In this document: positions 1-10,284 of the stretch, piece after piece
Layout of the letters: the number at the start of each line of letters is the position of its first letter
Numbering within the stretch: the stretch's first letter is position 1
Source: Diphasiastrum complanatum
Taxonomy: Eukaryota > Streptophyta > Lycopodiopsida > Lycopodiales > Lycopodiaceae
Direction: 5' to 3'
NCBI GenBank assembly: GCA_029204225.1
Contig: CM055114.1
Coordinates: 15,858,770 to 15,922,769, forward strand
Length of the DNA stretch: 64,000 bases
Notes under the pieces: generated by a model
Seen by the model: the letters and a program-made list of their open reading frames with translations, nothing else
The model's database searches: none
What the model was told of the DNA's origin: nothing
Program-made: the position numbers and the translations under genes

Positions 1-470
1 TTGTATGTGGTACTTTGGTACAGGATATAAAAACATGACTTCAGCGCGTCCCACGCAGCATAAGCATGGAGAGCCTGCCCATGTTTATGTCAGAAGAAAA
101 AAGTGCCAAAAAATAGCCCATTGCTTTAAGAAGAGGGCTAGCAGTCTGAAGCCAAGGTTTGATCAAGGAATCAGATGGCAGGGCCCAAATCTAGGTGGTA
201 GCAGGTATCTCACGTTGGATAACTTGTTTGATGCCAATATCGTCAGTCACTGAGGAATAGGACATCATGTTTTAGATGGATGGTAAGGGCAGTTATTGAT
301 GGAAATGTGGAAAGACGAAAAGGCACCCAAAAAGGTGGAAAAGGCATCAAAAGCGGTTGAAAGGCTCAAAAACTAGAAAAAGGTGAAAATCATGAAAATG
401 AAAGCAGTAATGCTAGGACTGAGTGTAGAGCAGGTGGCTATGAGGGCAAATGAGGGTGAGCGGAATTTTT
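1..470. other. No supported gene; K/A-rich low-complexity stretch
   Basis: No reading frame here has recognisable domain content. An 82-codon open frame (5-253) has no motif and is probably chance. Positions about 300-400 are purine-rich (repeats of AAAAGG and AAAAAG type) and translate as Lys/Ala-rich low complexity. It could be the degraded edge of the repeat that follows. Confidence 0.4.
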
Positions 471-477
471 TGTTGTG

Positions 478-1090
478 AACGGAGAACCTGAAAATTTCAA
501 TGAAAATTTTGGCAGAGCTTCGCTGAATGAAGTGCCAAATGACTCGAATTCTGCCCTTATATAGCGGAATTTAGAGTGCGTATTAGGCGAAGTGCACTTT
601 TTCCAGCTCAATTCCAACCAAAATTTTGCGGGGAACTTCATCACAATATTCTAAGACCTCAAGGGAAGTTTACGAAGGTTCAAAAGGTGATTTGACTGCC
701 CTCTACGAAGGTTATGCGAAGGTTCATCCTGTCTGCGAAGGTTCAACCCTCAAAGGAGATGATCTCTTGCACAACTTGCTCCATATGTTGGATTTTCAAG
801 ATCAGACCCCGTAGGGAGAGATCACTTCCTGCGAGAGTTGAACCCTCGCAGAACCATCGCATAGTAGTCAAATCACCTTTTGAACTCTCGCAGACTTCCC
901 TGAGGTCTTAAAATTTTGTGAAGAAGGTGTCTGCCAAAATTTGGGTGGAACTGAACAAGGGAAAGTGAATTTTACCTAATACGCACTCTAAATTCCGCTA
1001 TATAAGGGCTGAATTTGAGTCATTTGTCACCTTTGCTAGCAAAGCTCTACCAAAATTTCCACTAAAAATACCAAGTTTTCTGTTTTCAAC
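478..1090. repeat. Long imperfect inverted repeat with divergent TATA boxes
   Basis: The left arm (about 478-765) reappears as its reverse complement in the right arm (about 810-1090), with a loop of roughly 45 bases. Matching blocks include the TATA region (555-563 on the minus strand, 999-1007 on the plus strand, both TATATAAGG), the GTGCGTATTAGG block, the AAGACCTC block and the AAAAGGTGATTTGACT block. The arms are diverged, so this is not a recent duplication. The right arm leads straight into decayed gene K1, so it looks like that gene's promoter and 5' leader with an inverted copy in front. Read-through transcription would give a long hairpin RNA. It could also be a foldback element. 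Confidence 0.7.
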
Positions 1091-1259
1091 CAAACTTCCT
1101 ACCAGCTGTCATCTGCTCATATCAAACACCGATCTACACTCTGAACTACAATCATTGTCATCCAACACTCATTATTCTTAGTTTTCTATTGTATCCTTCC
1201 ATTTTCCATTGTTTTTTCTACTTTTCTGACTTTTTCAACCACTAATCATCATTGCTAAC

Positions 1260-2891
1260 ATGGCCTCCTCATCCTTTAAAGACTCTGGCGCCAAACAGGT
1301 GATCCAGTGCGACATCCCCGAGTCCACGCAGATTTGGCCTCTACCCTCTGACACTTTGATCCAACCATGGCTGCAGACAGCCCGCCCCTCCTTGAAGCAA
1401 TGAGTTTTTACTCGGCGCTCTTCCATTCTGAGATTAACATGGGCCTCGCCCTTCACGCTTACGCCACCTAAGACGAGGACAAGGCTCGTTTTCACTTCCT
1501 ATACCAAGGTACCACATACAAGGTCAGGATTAACGCCGACTCGATGATCACCATTGGTATTATGTCCAATGATCGTCAACCCATTTCCCATCGCCATGCC
1601 AAAGCTCTGATCAAGCCATTCATCACCCAAACCACACCAAAATTTCCCATCCAGACTAACAATGGTTACTTGATAGAAGCTATCATAGAACCCGTCATTC
1701 AGACAGTTGCGCATCTGTTGAATAACTTTCTAGTTATTTCAACATTTTGCAAGGACAGAATCTAGTCTATGCTACTGAGTCAGATAGTGGAATCCTTTCT
1801 GGAATTCCCTAACCCCTCTGTTGTGCCATACGACTGGCATAGCTTCCTTATTCGAGAACTAACAAACTCCATCAAACCCAACAACCGTGAGCGAATTGCA
1901 GCAGGCCCCTTGTTGTGTAACTTTTCTTGTGCACTTCTCGAGGCAAAAGTGTGCGGTTTCCAACGCTCATCCCTCATGTCTACCCTTGTGCCACATACTA
2001 ACCTTTACCCACCATCTCAAGCATCTACCTCATCCCAACCTGCAGTCAATAATACAACGGCCAGAAACGAATGCGTGGCGCTGCCTCTACATCCACATTT
2101 CCACCTGTTACCCGATGACGTGTCTCCATTGCTGCACTAACTACTCCATCAACCACCGCCATTTCTTCTTCCGTGCAACCCTCCACTCCAATTACTGTTG
2201 TTGCTACCTCTCTTCCTATTCCATCCACATATGTTTCTGTCTCCATCCCCGTTTCTTCTGTTTTTACCACTCCTACTTCTCTTCCAGTGTCCACTGCTCC
2301 ATCCATCACCATTGCATCCTCCATTACTCCTGCCACCACCGTTGCTCCTCTCACATTCAATCCTTCTGATTCGCAACTATCCCCCGACACTCTAGCATGG
2401 ATGCAAGTTATCAGTTTTTCACCCCCACGCCAGACACTTTCTGTCCATCCTCACCTTCTTCCATACTCCACACAACCCTTCAATTCCCCACTGTTCCTCC
2501 CATCCTCTCATTCAGACAAACCGTCCTCGCCCCTGTTTCCACAGTTGTTTCTCACACCCCACCCGCTTTGCCAAAGGTTGCCAAGGGTAGCCAACCGCTG
2601 CTTGATGATGCATTTGTACAAACAGTTTTTGTAGCATCACCAGATCGGACTGACCCTACCGCCCCAGATGGCATCAGGATAAATGAAAACCAGATCGAAG
2701 ACAATGACGACGGAATTCCACAAGTCATCGGGGCCGATACAACACAAGCCCCTGCCAGTGCCAGTGTACCAGCTGCTCCCACGGATCTAACGATGGCGTA
2801 CCACACCCTAGAAAAATATATCCTGGATGCGGTAGCAACCAAAGCTATTCTGGAAAGCAGGGTACTACAGCTGGCAACAAGTAATACATAG
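1260..2891 (+). pseudogene. K1: decayed transposon-type accessory protein
   Basis: A coding region can be followed from an ATG at 1260 through at least three frames. The middle part (about 1400-2140, one frame) has in-frame stops near 1470 and at 1763-1765 and holds the best conserved segment, which aligns with K2 on the minus strand near 21.6-22.2 kb: shared features are NGYL(I/L)EAII, HLLNNFL/QLLNNFL and KDRI. It is followed by a Pro/Ser/Thr-rich linker (about 2150-2640) and a C-terminal segment (to 2891) with an acidic patch and a short heptad-like helix. This N-domain, linker, coiled-coil plan recalls accessory ORFs of plant LTR elements (the 'putative plant transposon protein' type); that assignment is inference. 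Frameshifts lie near 1400 and between 2140 and 2400. Not functional. Confidence 0.5.
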
Positions 2892-2933
2892 CTGCGAGCA
2901 AACCCTAGATGCAATTGATGCACATGCATTTTT

Positions 2934-2960
2934 TAACTAGGAAAAAAGCTTTCCTAGTTA
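2934..2960. repeat. Perfect 11-bp hairpin
   Basis: TAACTAGGAAA (2934-2944) and its reverse complement (2950-2960) are separated by five bases. A third copy of the core TTTAACTAGGAAAAA starts at 2981. It may be an edge of a small element or part of the K1 3' region; function unknown. Confidence 0.6.
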
Positions 2961-3062
2961 GAAGTGGTCCAAATGGACATTTTAACTAGGAAAAACCATG
3001 TGAAACTATGAAATTTGACATTTTTCCTATATAGGAACTGATCAAAAGTTCCTTGTGTTATG

Positions 3063-3204
3063 GATCTGATTAGCCATTCCAGATGCTGAGTTCAAGAATC
3101 TACTGACCACATGAGGAGACTTCAATTCTTGATCTGATTAGCCATTCCAGAAGCCGAGTTCAGGCATCTACTTATTACTGACCACAGAAGGAGACTTCAA
3201 TTCT
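3063..3204. repeat. Tandem duplication of about 70 bp
   Basis: Two adjacent copies begin with GATCTGATTAGCCATTCCAG at 3063 and 3131 and both end in a GGAGACTTCAATTCT block. They differ by a few substitutions and a short insertion in the second copy. Non-coding. Confidence 0.7.
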
Positions 3205-3340
3205 CCATGAATACCTACATTCCATTCACTCGAATTCATGAAATGGAATCTTGTGATCAATGTAAATCACACGGGTTGGAGCAAGTGTATAACAACAAAG
3301 GAAGTTTTGTTTCATGCTCGGGACAACTCAACTCAACATG

Positions 3341-3659
3341 AAGCCTTTCGTAGAGTCACTACTTAGGCACAACTTCATCCCTTATATGCAAGTGATCTAA
3401 ACAATTTTGAAAAATGTAACCATAAGAGATGTGATAGTCTGTCCAACCTCAAATTTGGTATGGACAATCCTGTACAAAATACAGGCATTGATATAAAATT
3501 TTAAGGAAATTTCATGGATTTGGATAGATTTTTGAATTTAAATAGTTTATAGCTGTCTTGGCGATGAATCAATAGAACATGCATGCTGTAATTTTGCTTG
3601 AAAGGTAGCATGGATGTGTCCTACCCTATAACATAATATCAATATATTTTAGTTCTTTG
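3341..3659. repeat. Interspersed repeat, copy 1 (upstream of element A)
   Basis: This block, starting AAGCCTTTCGTAGAG and ending near AATATATTTTAGTTC, recurs at 9676-9984 and in part at 9989-10216. Shared blocks include CCAACCTCAAATTT, TTTCATGGATTTGGATA and GAACATGCATG. No coding potential is seen. Element A inserted between copies 1 and 2. Confidence 0.7.
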
Positions 3660-3690
3660 TTTTATTCTTCCCTATGAGATAGCAAGCAAA

Positions 3691-4343
3691 TGTGAAAAAT
3701 TGTCAACTAGTAGTATTTTCCTAACTTGAGATTTTGTAGGCCTATGGCCAAATAAAAGTTAGAGATAGGTTCATACATGTATGTAGAGGCCCAAAGTATG
3801 TGTACACTACTTTTGAGGTCACATTAATTAGAGGAGGTCGAGTGTGGAGCTCTTCTATTGGCTCATAATTTGGTGCATTCCTATTTGACCAAATTTCTAG
3901 GTATATGGGTGAATCCTATTGGACCCCAATTTTAGCCTATCATAAGACAAGTGGCCAAGAGGCACTATGGCTGCTATAAATAGCCATCTCCACGAGTATG
4001 TACATATCTCATTTTCATTCTATTGAATGAATGTTATGCTCTTTGAAGATCCATCTTCTTCTCTCTCACTTTTTTGTTCATATCTTGCATTCTAGCCACT
4101 AGAATTGTGATTTCTTTGTTGCTATGGCTTCACACGTGTGAAATGCAGGTTGTAGGCTCTGAAGTACGGACAGGGACAGCAAGTTTCTGTTTGTGGAAGC
4201 TTATGATCAGATTTTGATGTTTAGTTGATGTTTAGTATGCTTAACATCACAATTTCTATCATTTTTTCAATCTAGATGTGCATAACTTCCATGGCCAAGA
4301 TCTTTATGAAACTTTAGCATCTTTTGGATCTGAGTTTTTCACA
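3691..4343 (+). repeat. Element A 5' LTR
   Basis: Begins TGTGAAAAAT and ends TTTTTCACA, so the TG...CA termini lie inside a short inverted repeat (TGTGAAAAA/TTTTTCACA). A TATA box TATAAATA is at 3975-3982. Two ATTGG (inverted CCAAT) boxes lie in the upstream part, and the palindrome TTCACACGTGTGAA is at 4129-4142. The same 653 bases recur at 8899-9551. Confidence 0.95.
3975..3982 (+). promoter_or_regulatory. LTR TATA box of element A
   Basis: TATAAATA lies about 285 bases into the LTR, downstream of the ATTGG boxes, at the position expected for the U3/R promoter. The 3' LTR copy is at 9183-9190. The transcription start should fall some 30 bases downstream; this is inferred. Confidence 0.75.
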
Positions 4344-4355
4344 TGGTATCAGAGC
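4344..4355 (+). promoter_or_regulatory. Primer-binding site, element A
   Basis: TGGTATCAGAGC follows the last base of the 5' LTR with no spacer. This is the classic plant copia site complementary to the 3' end of initiator-Met tRNA, which primes minus-strand DNA synthesis. Confidence 0.9.
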
Positions 4356-4952
4356 ATTAGGCGGCCAAATGTGCAGGTTTTGCCAGATTTAGAAGAGATT
4401 TGTGGGCGAGTTTGCTTTTGTAGCATTCCAATCAAGTTTCTAGCTAAAAATCTTGTTGATTTATGTGTAGAAATTGGATCTTTGTGATCAAAACATCATT
4501 TGTATGCATTTCAATTGAAGTAGGGCGAATTCCCTCTGTACTTATCAGAATAAGGAGACAAAAATTGTTTTGGAAAGAGGGAGATGCAAGATCCAACAAG
4601 ATCCTATTAGTTTTCCATTCTAGCATATAGTTTTTTGATTCAATTTCTTGCTTCTTCATGTCAAAAACTTCAAAATTGATGTAACCCTCTGATTTTCAGT
4701 TTGCTGAATGATTCAAGAGTGTATTTCAATCTTAGGAGTGAGGGAAAAGCAAGTATATTGAGGTTTGGTCTTGGTTTGATCAAGAAATCATAAAACTAGT
4801 GGCTAAAATTAAGGAAAAAGTGAGGAAAAGAGAGAAAAAGTAAGGTTTTAGGTTCCAAATCTTTGTGATTTCTTCTTGTGTTTCATTTGTTGATTCAAGA
4901 GAGTGCTTAGTGCATTGGAACAGGTCAAAGATCAGAGATCAATCATTGCAAC

Positions 4953-7900
4953 ATGGCTACAAATGGAGGCTACATGTTGGAAAGCAATGATAGGCTTACC
5001 TCCCTCAACTATTCTACTTGGAAAGTAAGGATGGAGTCTTTGCTTGAGATGAATGAGTTGATGGATATTGTTGTAGGTGTGGAGGAGAGACCTTTGGCAC
5101 CTCAAGAACAATTGAGGTATGACAAGAGGGCAAAGAAAGCCCTTCACATGATCAAGATGAATGTGACAAATGAGCTTATCAAAGAGGTTGGTAAGTGCAC
5201 ATCATCTAGTGAAGCTTGGGAAGCCTTGAAGAAGGTTTATGAATCCAAGTCTACTTCTAGAGTGTTGACTTTAAGAAGGCAAATCTTTTCTTGTATGCAA
5301 AAGAAGAGTGAGAATGGACATGCTTTTGTTTTGAGAGTTAAAGCATTGAATGATGAGTTAGCATGCATTAATGATGGCATAAATAATGAGGAGCTTGTTC
5401 AAGTGATTCTCAATGGCTTGTTGGATGATCATGCTAATCTTGTTCAAAGTTATGCTATCCAAAAATGTTTACCAAGTGTTGGAGACTTGCAAGAGGTCTT
5501 GTTGGCTGAAGAATTCAGGTTGCAAGCAAGAGTGGGAGCATCTTCTACATCTCAAGGAGGAGAAGAGGAGGCAATGTTCTCTAAAGGCAAGTTCAAGGGC
5601 AAAGGTAAAAGCAATTGGTCTAAAGGGCAAGACCAAGGTGAGCACTCTACTTTTGGCAAAAAGAAGGATAGATCTAAGCTAAAATGTTTCTATTGTGGAG
5701 TCAAAGGGCATTTTGCTAGTGATTGTTTTAAGAAAAAGAGGGATCAAGGGGAAAAGCAAACCAATCTAACTATTGATGAGGGTGGGGATGAGCTTCTTTC
5801 AAATGATGCTTTTGTTATGTCATCTTGCTTGTTGGCTAATCATGGAGACATTGATCCTTGGTGGATTGATAGTGGAGCCACTTCTCATATGACATATCAT
5901 AAAGAGTATTTTTCATCTTTAATGGCATTTGATGGTGATAGGAAGGTAATCTATACCGCAAATGATGGTGAGTGTGCAATCAAGGGGATTGGCACAATTC
6001 CTATTTCACTTTCTACAAATAGGAATATAGAATTGAAAGATGTTTTGCTCATTCCATCCATTACCAAGAACTTACTTAGTGTAAGCCAAATGCTTGACAA
6101 AGGATTCAAAGTTGAGTTTGATGGTGATGCTTGCTTGATCAAAAAGGGGTGTAGTATCATTGCAAAAGGGAAAAGGCAAGGGAAATTGTTCAAGCTTGAT
6201 GCATGTGTTGTTGCTAACCAAGTTGGATGCATGGCAAATGAACAAATGTCAATTCAAGAGGTATGGCATAAAAGGATGGGACATCTCAACTACAAGGCCT
6301 TGGAGGTAATAGCCAAAAAGGAGGTAGTAAGGGGACTTCCCAAGTCTCTTACTTGCTTGAATCATGTTTGTGAAGAATGTGCTTTGTCTAAATCACATAG
6401 ATTGCCATATACTAGATCTATATCTAGATCTAAGATGCCTTTTTCTCTCTTGCATTCGGATATTCATGGTGTTACTACAATTAGCAATGGAGGTGCTAAG
6501 ATGTATGTAACTTTCATTGATGATTTTAGTAGATTTTGTTGGGTTTATCTACTAAAGAGCAAGGATGAGGTGTTTGATGTGTTTGTCAAGTTCAAAGTTG
6601 CTATTGAGACTCAATTTACAACCAAAATCAAATGCTTGAGGAGCGACAATGGTGGTGAATACATTTCTAACAAATTCAAAGCCTTTTGCGATGAGCATGG
6701 GATCAAGAGGGAGTACACATGTCCAAGAACACCACAACAAAATGGAGTGGCCGAGAGGAAGAATAGAACCTTGTGTGAGAGTGCAAAGGCAATGAGATTG
6801 AATGCTAATCTTCCTAAACCTTTTTGGAGTGATGCTTTGTTGTGTGCAAATTTCCTATGCAATAGATGGCCAAGTGTTGTATTGGAAGGAAAAACCCCTT
6901 TTGAAGCTTTGTTTGGTACGAAGCCTAATGTCAAGTTTCTAAGAACTTTTGGATGCATTTGCTACTTCAACATTACTCTTGATGATAGAACTAAGGAGGA
7001 TCCATCTTCAAGAAAGGGCATTTTTGTTGGTTATAGTGAAGTAAGCAAAGCATATAGGATTTATGTTCCTTCAATCAAGAAAGTGTTCACAAGTAGGGAT
7101 GTCATTTTTGATGAAAGTAACATTCCAAAAGTTGTTTCAAGTGATGATGGTGTTGTTGCAACTAATGTGCTTGATGACAATGGAGTTGATGACACATTGG
7201 ATGTGGATGTTGAAGAAGCCTCTTCAAGTCAAATTCCAAGGAGAACTCCAAGGCATAAAGTGAAACCCTCAAGGCTCACTTATGATGGCAAAGGTAAGCA
7301 AGTGGTGGATGGATCCAACTATGCTTTCCTAACTTCTTTTGATGTACCTTCATGTGTAGATGAAGCAAGGCAAGAAGAGGAATGGATCCAAGCAATGGAT
7401 CTTGAGTTTGAAGCACTTATGAAGAACAACACATGGAGATTGGTGGAGCTTCCAAAGGGCAAAAGTGCAATTGGATGCAAATGGATCTTCAAGGTAAAGA
7501 CAAATCAAGATGGATCTATCAACAAGTTGAAGGCAAGGTTGGTGGCTAAAGGTTATGCTCAAGAGCATGGCATTGACTATGAGGAAACCTTTGCACCCGT
7601 GGCAAAGATGGTGAGCATAAGAGTAATCATTTCCCTTGCAACTCTTTATGGATGGGATCTTTGGCAATTAGACATTTCTAATGCTTTCTTGAATGGTGAT
7701 CTTGAAGAGGAAGTCTACATGGAGCAACCCGAGAGCTATGTTTCTCATAGCAAGCCTAATCATGTGTGTTTTCTACAAAAAAGTTTGTATGGTCTTAAGC
7801 AAGCACCAAGGAGTTGGTATGCTAGGCTTAACTCTTTTCTACTTTCTCAAAACTTCACTATGAGTGAGTATGATCATTCACTTTACTTTAGAATTAGTGC

Positions 7901-8903
7901 TAATGATGTTACAATCCTTCTAATTTATGTGGATGACATTATTTTAAGTGGAGGGAACAAGGAAGATATAGAAGATATCAAGAAAGCACTAAAAAAGGAA
8001 TTTGAAGTGCATGATCTTGGTCTTTTGAGCTATATCTTAGGAATAGAAGTAATTAGAACTTCTCAAATCACTTTTATTTCACAAGAGAAGTATGCTATTT
8101 CTATTCTCAATAGATTTCATATGGTAGATGCAAATCCTATTGATACACCTATGGAATCACATGTAAAGCTAACTATAAGAGGTAATGAAAGATCCTTCGA
8201 GGACATTACTCTCTATAGGAAGCTAATAGGTTCTCTTATATATCTAACCATCACAAGACCTGATTTATCTTATTGTGTTGGTAGATTAAGCCAATTCATG
8301 CAAGATCCTAGCATAGAACATTGGAAACTAGGAAAGAGGATCTTGAGATACATCTCGGGAACAAAAGATTTTGGCATTGTTTATAGAGGCTCATCACCTA
8401 ACTTATTTGGTTTTTCAGATTCAGATTTTGCAGGAGACCTTATGGATAGAAAATCCATAAATGCACATGCTATTTTCATAGGTGATGGAGCTATCTCATG
8501 GATGTCGAAGAAACAAGCAACTATATCACTTTCTTCTAGTGAGGCCGAGTACAAAGCTTTGACATCATGCACAAAGGAGATGGTGTGGATCAAGAGGATG
8601 ATTATGGAGCTTCATTTGCTGGATTTTTCAGAGAGTCCAATCATCTTTTGTGACAACCTTTCAGCCCAAAGTCTAGCAAGCAATCCGGTTTTCCATGCAA
8701 GGAGCAAACATATCGAGGTGGCTTACCATTTTGTGAGAGAACAAGTGTTGGCAAAAGAGATCAAGCTTGAACATGTCCCATCAAAGGAATGTGTGGCTGA
8801 TATCTTTACCAAAGCATTGGGAAAGGACTTATTTTTCAAGCATAGAACAAGTCTTGGTGTACTTTCTAAATCTATGCTAAAACTAGTTGAAGAGGGAGTG
8901 TGA
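4953..8903 (+). CDS. Copia gag-pol polyprotein of element A (1316 aa)
   Basis: One uninterrupted frame encodes capsid and all enzymes. The N-terminal gag region contains an NYSTWKVRMES motif typical of plant copia gag, followed by a zinc knuckle CFYCGVKGHFASDC at residues 245-258 (CX2CX4HX4C). The aspartic protease carries DSG with Asp306. A GAG-preintegrase HKRMGH motif precedes integrase, whose catalytic residues are Asp503, Asp565 and Glu601 (DD35E spacing). RT has YVDD with Asp994 and Asp995. RNase H contains the SDSDFAGD block near residue 1156 and ends in an ADIFTKALGK segment. The length is normal for copia. No frameshift separates gag from pol, so the Gag:Pol ratio must be set another way. 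The stop TGA (8901-8903) lies inside the first five bases of the 3' LTR. All catalytic residues appear intact. Confidence 0.95.
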   Translation: MATNGGYMLESNDRLTSLNYSTWKVRMESLLEMNELMDIVVGVEERPLAPQEQLRYDKRAKKALHMIKMNVTNELIKEVGKCTSSSEAWEALKKVYESKSTSRVLTLRRQIFSCMQKKSENGHAFVLRVKALNDELACINDGINNEELVQVILNGLLDDHANLVQSYAIQKCLPSVGDLQEVLLAEEFRLQARVGASSTSQGGEEEAMFSKGKFKGKGKSNWSKGQDQGEHSTFGKKKDRSKLKCFYCGVKGHFASDCFKKKRDQGEKQTNLTIDEGGDELLSNDAFVMSSCLLANHGDIDPWWIDSGATSHMTYHKEYFSSLMAFDGDRKVIYTANDGECAIKGIGTIPISLSTNRNIELKDVLLIPSITKNLLSVSQMLDKGFKVEFDGDACLIKKGCSIIAKGKRQGKLFKLDACVVANQVGCMANEQMSIQEVWHKRMGHLNYKALEVIAKKEVVRGLPKSLTCLNHVCEECALSKSHRLPYTRSISRSKMPFSLLHSDIHGVTTISNGGAKMYVTFIDDFSRFCWVYLLKSKDEVFDVFVKFKVAIETQFTTKIKCLRSDNGGEYISNKFKAFCDEHGIKREYTCPRTPQQNGVAERKNRTLCESAKAMRLNANLPKPFWSDALLCANFLCNRWPSVVLEGKTPFEALFGTKPNVKFLRTFGCICYFNITLDDRTKEDPSSRKGIFVGYSEVSKAYRIYVPSIKKVFTSRDVIFDESNIPKVVSSDDGVVATNVLDDNGVDDTLDVDVEEASSSQIPRRTPRHKVKPSRLTYDGKGKQVVDGSNYAFLTSFDVPSCVDEARQEEEWIQAMDLEFEALMKNNTWRLVELPKGKSAIGCKWIFKVKTNQDGSINKLKARLVAKGYAQEHGIDYEETFAPVAKMVSIRVIISLATLYGWDLWQLDISNAFLNGDLEEEVYMEQPESYVSHSKPNHVCFLQKSLYGLKQAPRSWYARLNSFLLSQNFTMSEYDHSLYFRISANDVTILLIYVDDIILSGGNKEDIEDIKKALKKEFEVHDLGLLSYILGIEVIRTSQITFISQEKYAISILNRFHMVDANPIDTPMESHVKLTIRGNERSFEDITLYRKLIGSLIYLTITRPDLSYCVGRLSQFMQDPSIEHWKLGKRILRYISGTKDFGIVYRGSSPNLFGFSDSDFAGDLMDRKSINAHAIFIGDGAISWMSKKQATISLSSSEAEYKALTSCTKEMVWIKRMIMELHLLDFSESPIIFCDNLSAQSLASNPVFHARSKHIEVAYHFVREQVLAKEIKLEHVPSKECVADIFTKALGKDLFFKHRTSLGVLSKSMLKLVEEGV
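8884..8898 (+). promoter_or_regulatory. Polypurine tract, element A
   Basis: A purine run ending GAAGAGGGAG directly precedes the 3' LTR and is the expected primer site for plus-strand DNA synthesis. It is also coding, as the last residues of gag-pol (EEG). Confidence 0.8.
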
Positions 8904-9551
8904 AAAATTGTCAACTAGTAGTATTTTCCTAACTTGAGATTTTGTAGGCCTATGGCCAAATAAAAGTTAGAGATAGGTTCATACATGTATGTAGAGGCCC
9001 AAAGTATGTGTACACTACTTTTGAGGTCACATTAATTAGAGGAGGTCGAGTGTGGAGCTCTTCTATTGGCTCATAATTTGGTGCATTCCTATTTGACCAA
9101 ATTTCTAGGTATATGGGTGAATCCTATTGGACCCCAATTTTAGCCTATCATAAGACAAGTGGCCAAGAGGCACTATGGCTGCTATAAATAGCCATCTCCA
9201 CGAGTATGTACATATCTCATTTTCATTCTATTGAATGAATGTTATGCTCTTTGAAGATCCATCTTCTTCTCTCTCACTTTTTTGTTCATATCTTGCATTC
9301 TAGCCACTAGAATTGTGATTTCTTTGTTGCTATGGCTTCACACGTGTGAAATGCAGGTTGTAGGCTCTGAAGTACGGACAGGGACAGCAAGTTTCTGTTT
9401 GTGGAAGCTTATGATCAGATTTTGATGTTTAGTTGATGTTTAGTATGCTTAACATCACAATTTCTATCATTTTTTCAATCTAGATGTGCATAACTTCCAT
9501 GGCCAAGATCTTTATGAAACTTTAGCATCTTTTGGATCTGAGTTTTTCACA
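8899..9551 (+). repeat. Element A 3' LTR
   Basis: A 653-bp copy of 3691-4343 with no difference seen by eye, including TATAAATA (9183-9190) and TTCACACGTGTGAA (9337-9350). It is followed by the target-site copy GCAAA (9552-9556). Confidence 0.95.
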
Positions 9552-9675
9552 GCAAACCATTAGAATCCAAGTCATCATGTACGATGGCGTATCATTTTGC
9601 TAGTAAGTGTACCCTTTACCTTACATTCAGCTGAATTCCATTCACAAAATGGAATCCAGTGGACAGCTCAACTTC

Positions 9676-9984
9676 AAGCCTTTCGTAGAGTAGACTACTT
9701 AGGCGCAACCTCACCCTTTATATGCAAATGATCTAAACAATTTTGCAAAATATAACCATAATAGATGCTATAGTGTGTCCAACCTCAAATTTGGTATGCA
9801 CAATCCTGTACAAAAGATTGCTATAAAATTTTAAGGGAATTTCATGGATTTGGATAGATTTTTGGATTATTATTCATAGCAATCGTAGCCATGAATCAAA
9901 AGAACATGCATGTTGTAATTTTTGCTTGAAATGTGGCATGGATGTGCGTTACCCTATAACATAACATCAATATATTTTTAGTCA
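9676..9984. repeat. Interspersed repeat, copy 2
   Basis: Diverged copy of 3341-3659, in the same orientation, lying just 3' of element A. Non-coding. Confidence 0.65.
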
Positions 9985-9988
9985 TTTA

Positions 9989-10216
9989 GATGCGATAGTG
10001 TGTCCAACCTCAAATTTCGGTATGGACAATCTTGTACAAAACACATGCATTGCTATAAAAATTTTAGGGAATTTCATGGATTTGGATAAATTTTTGAATT
10101 ATTATTTATAGCAATCGTGGCCATGAATCGAAAGAATATGCATGCTGTAATTTTTTATTGAATGTGGCATGGATGTGTACTACCCTATAACATAAGATTA
10201 ATATATTTTAGTTCTT
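9989..10216. repeat. Interspersed repeat, copy 3 (partial)
   Basis: Covers only the 3' two thirds of the unit seen at 3341-3659 and directly follows copy 2, so copies 2 and 3 form a short tandem array. It ends where the D1 remnant begins. Confidence 0.65.
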
Positions 10217-10284
10217 CATCCAAGTGCAATTGAAATGTCGTAAGTGTATTCTCTAACCCAAAAGGAACATAGATCTCAAGTATA

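Larger units (their letters stand above)
3691..9551 (+). mobile_element. Element A: complete Ty1/copia LTR retrotransposon
   Basis: A 5861-bp element bounded by two 653-bp LTRs and a 5-bp target-site duplication, GCAAA, at 3686-3690 and 9552-9556. The LTRs (3691-4343 and 8899-9551) read as identical when compared by eye along their full length. The order is 5' LTR, primer-binding site directly after the LTR, a leader of about 600 bases, a single gag-pol frame (4953-8903), polypurine tract and 3' LTR. Domain order protease, integrase, RT, RNase H marks it as copia (Pseudoviridae type), not gypsy. All parts needed for transposition appear present, so it is probably a very recent insertion that may still be able to move. 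Confidence 0.95.
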
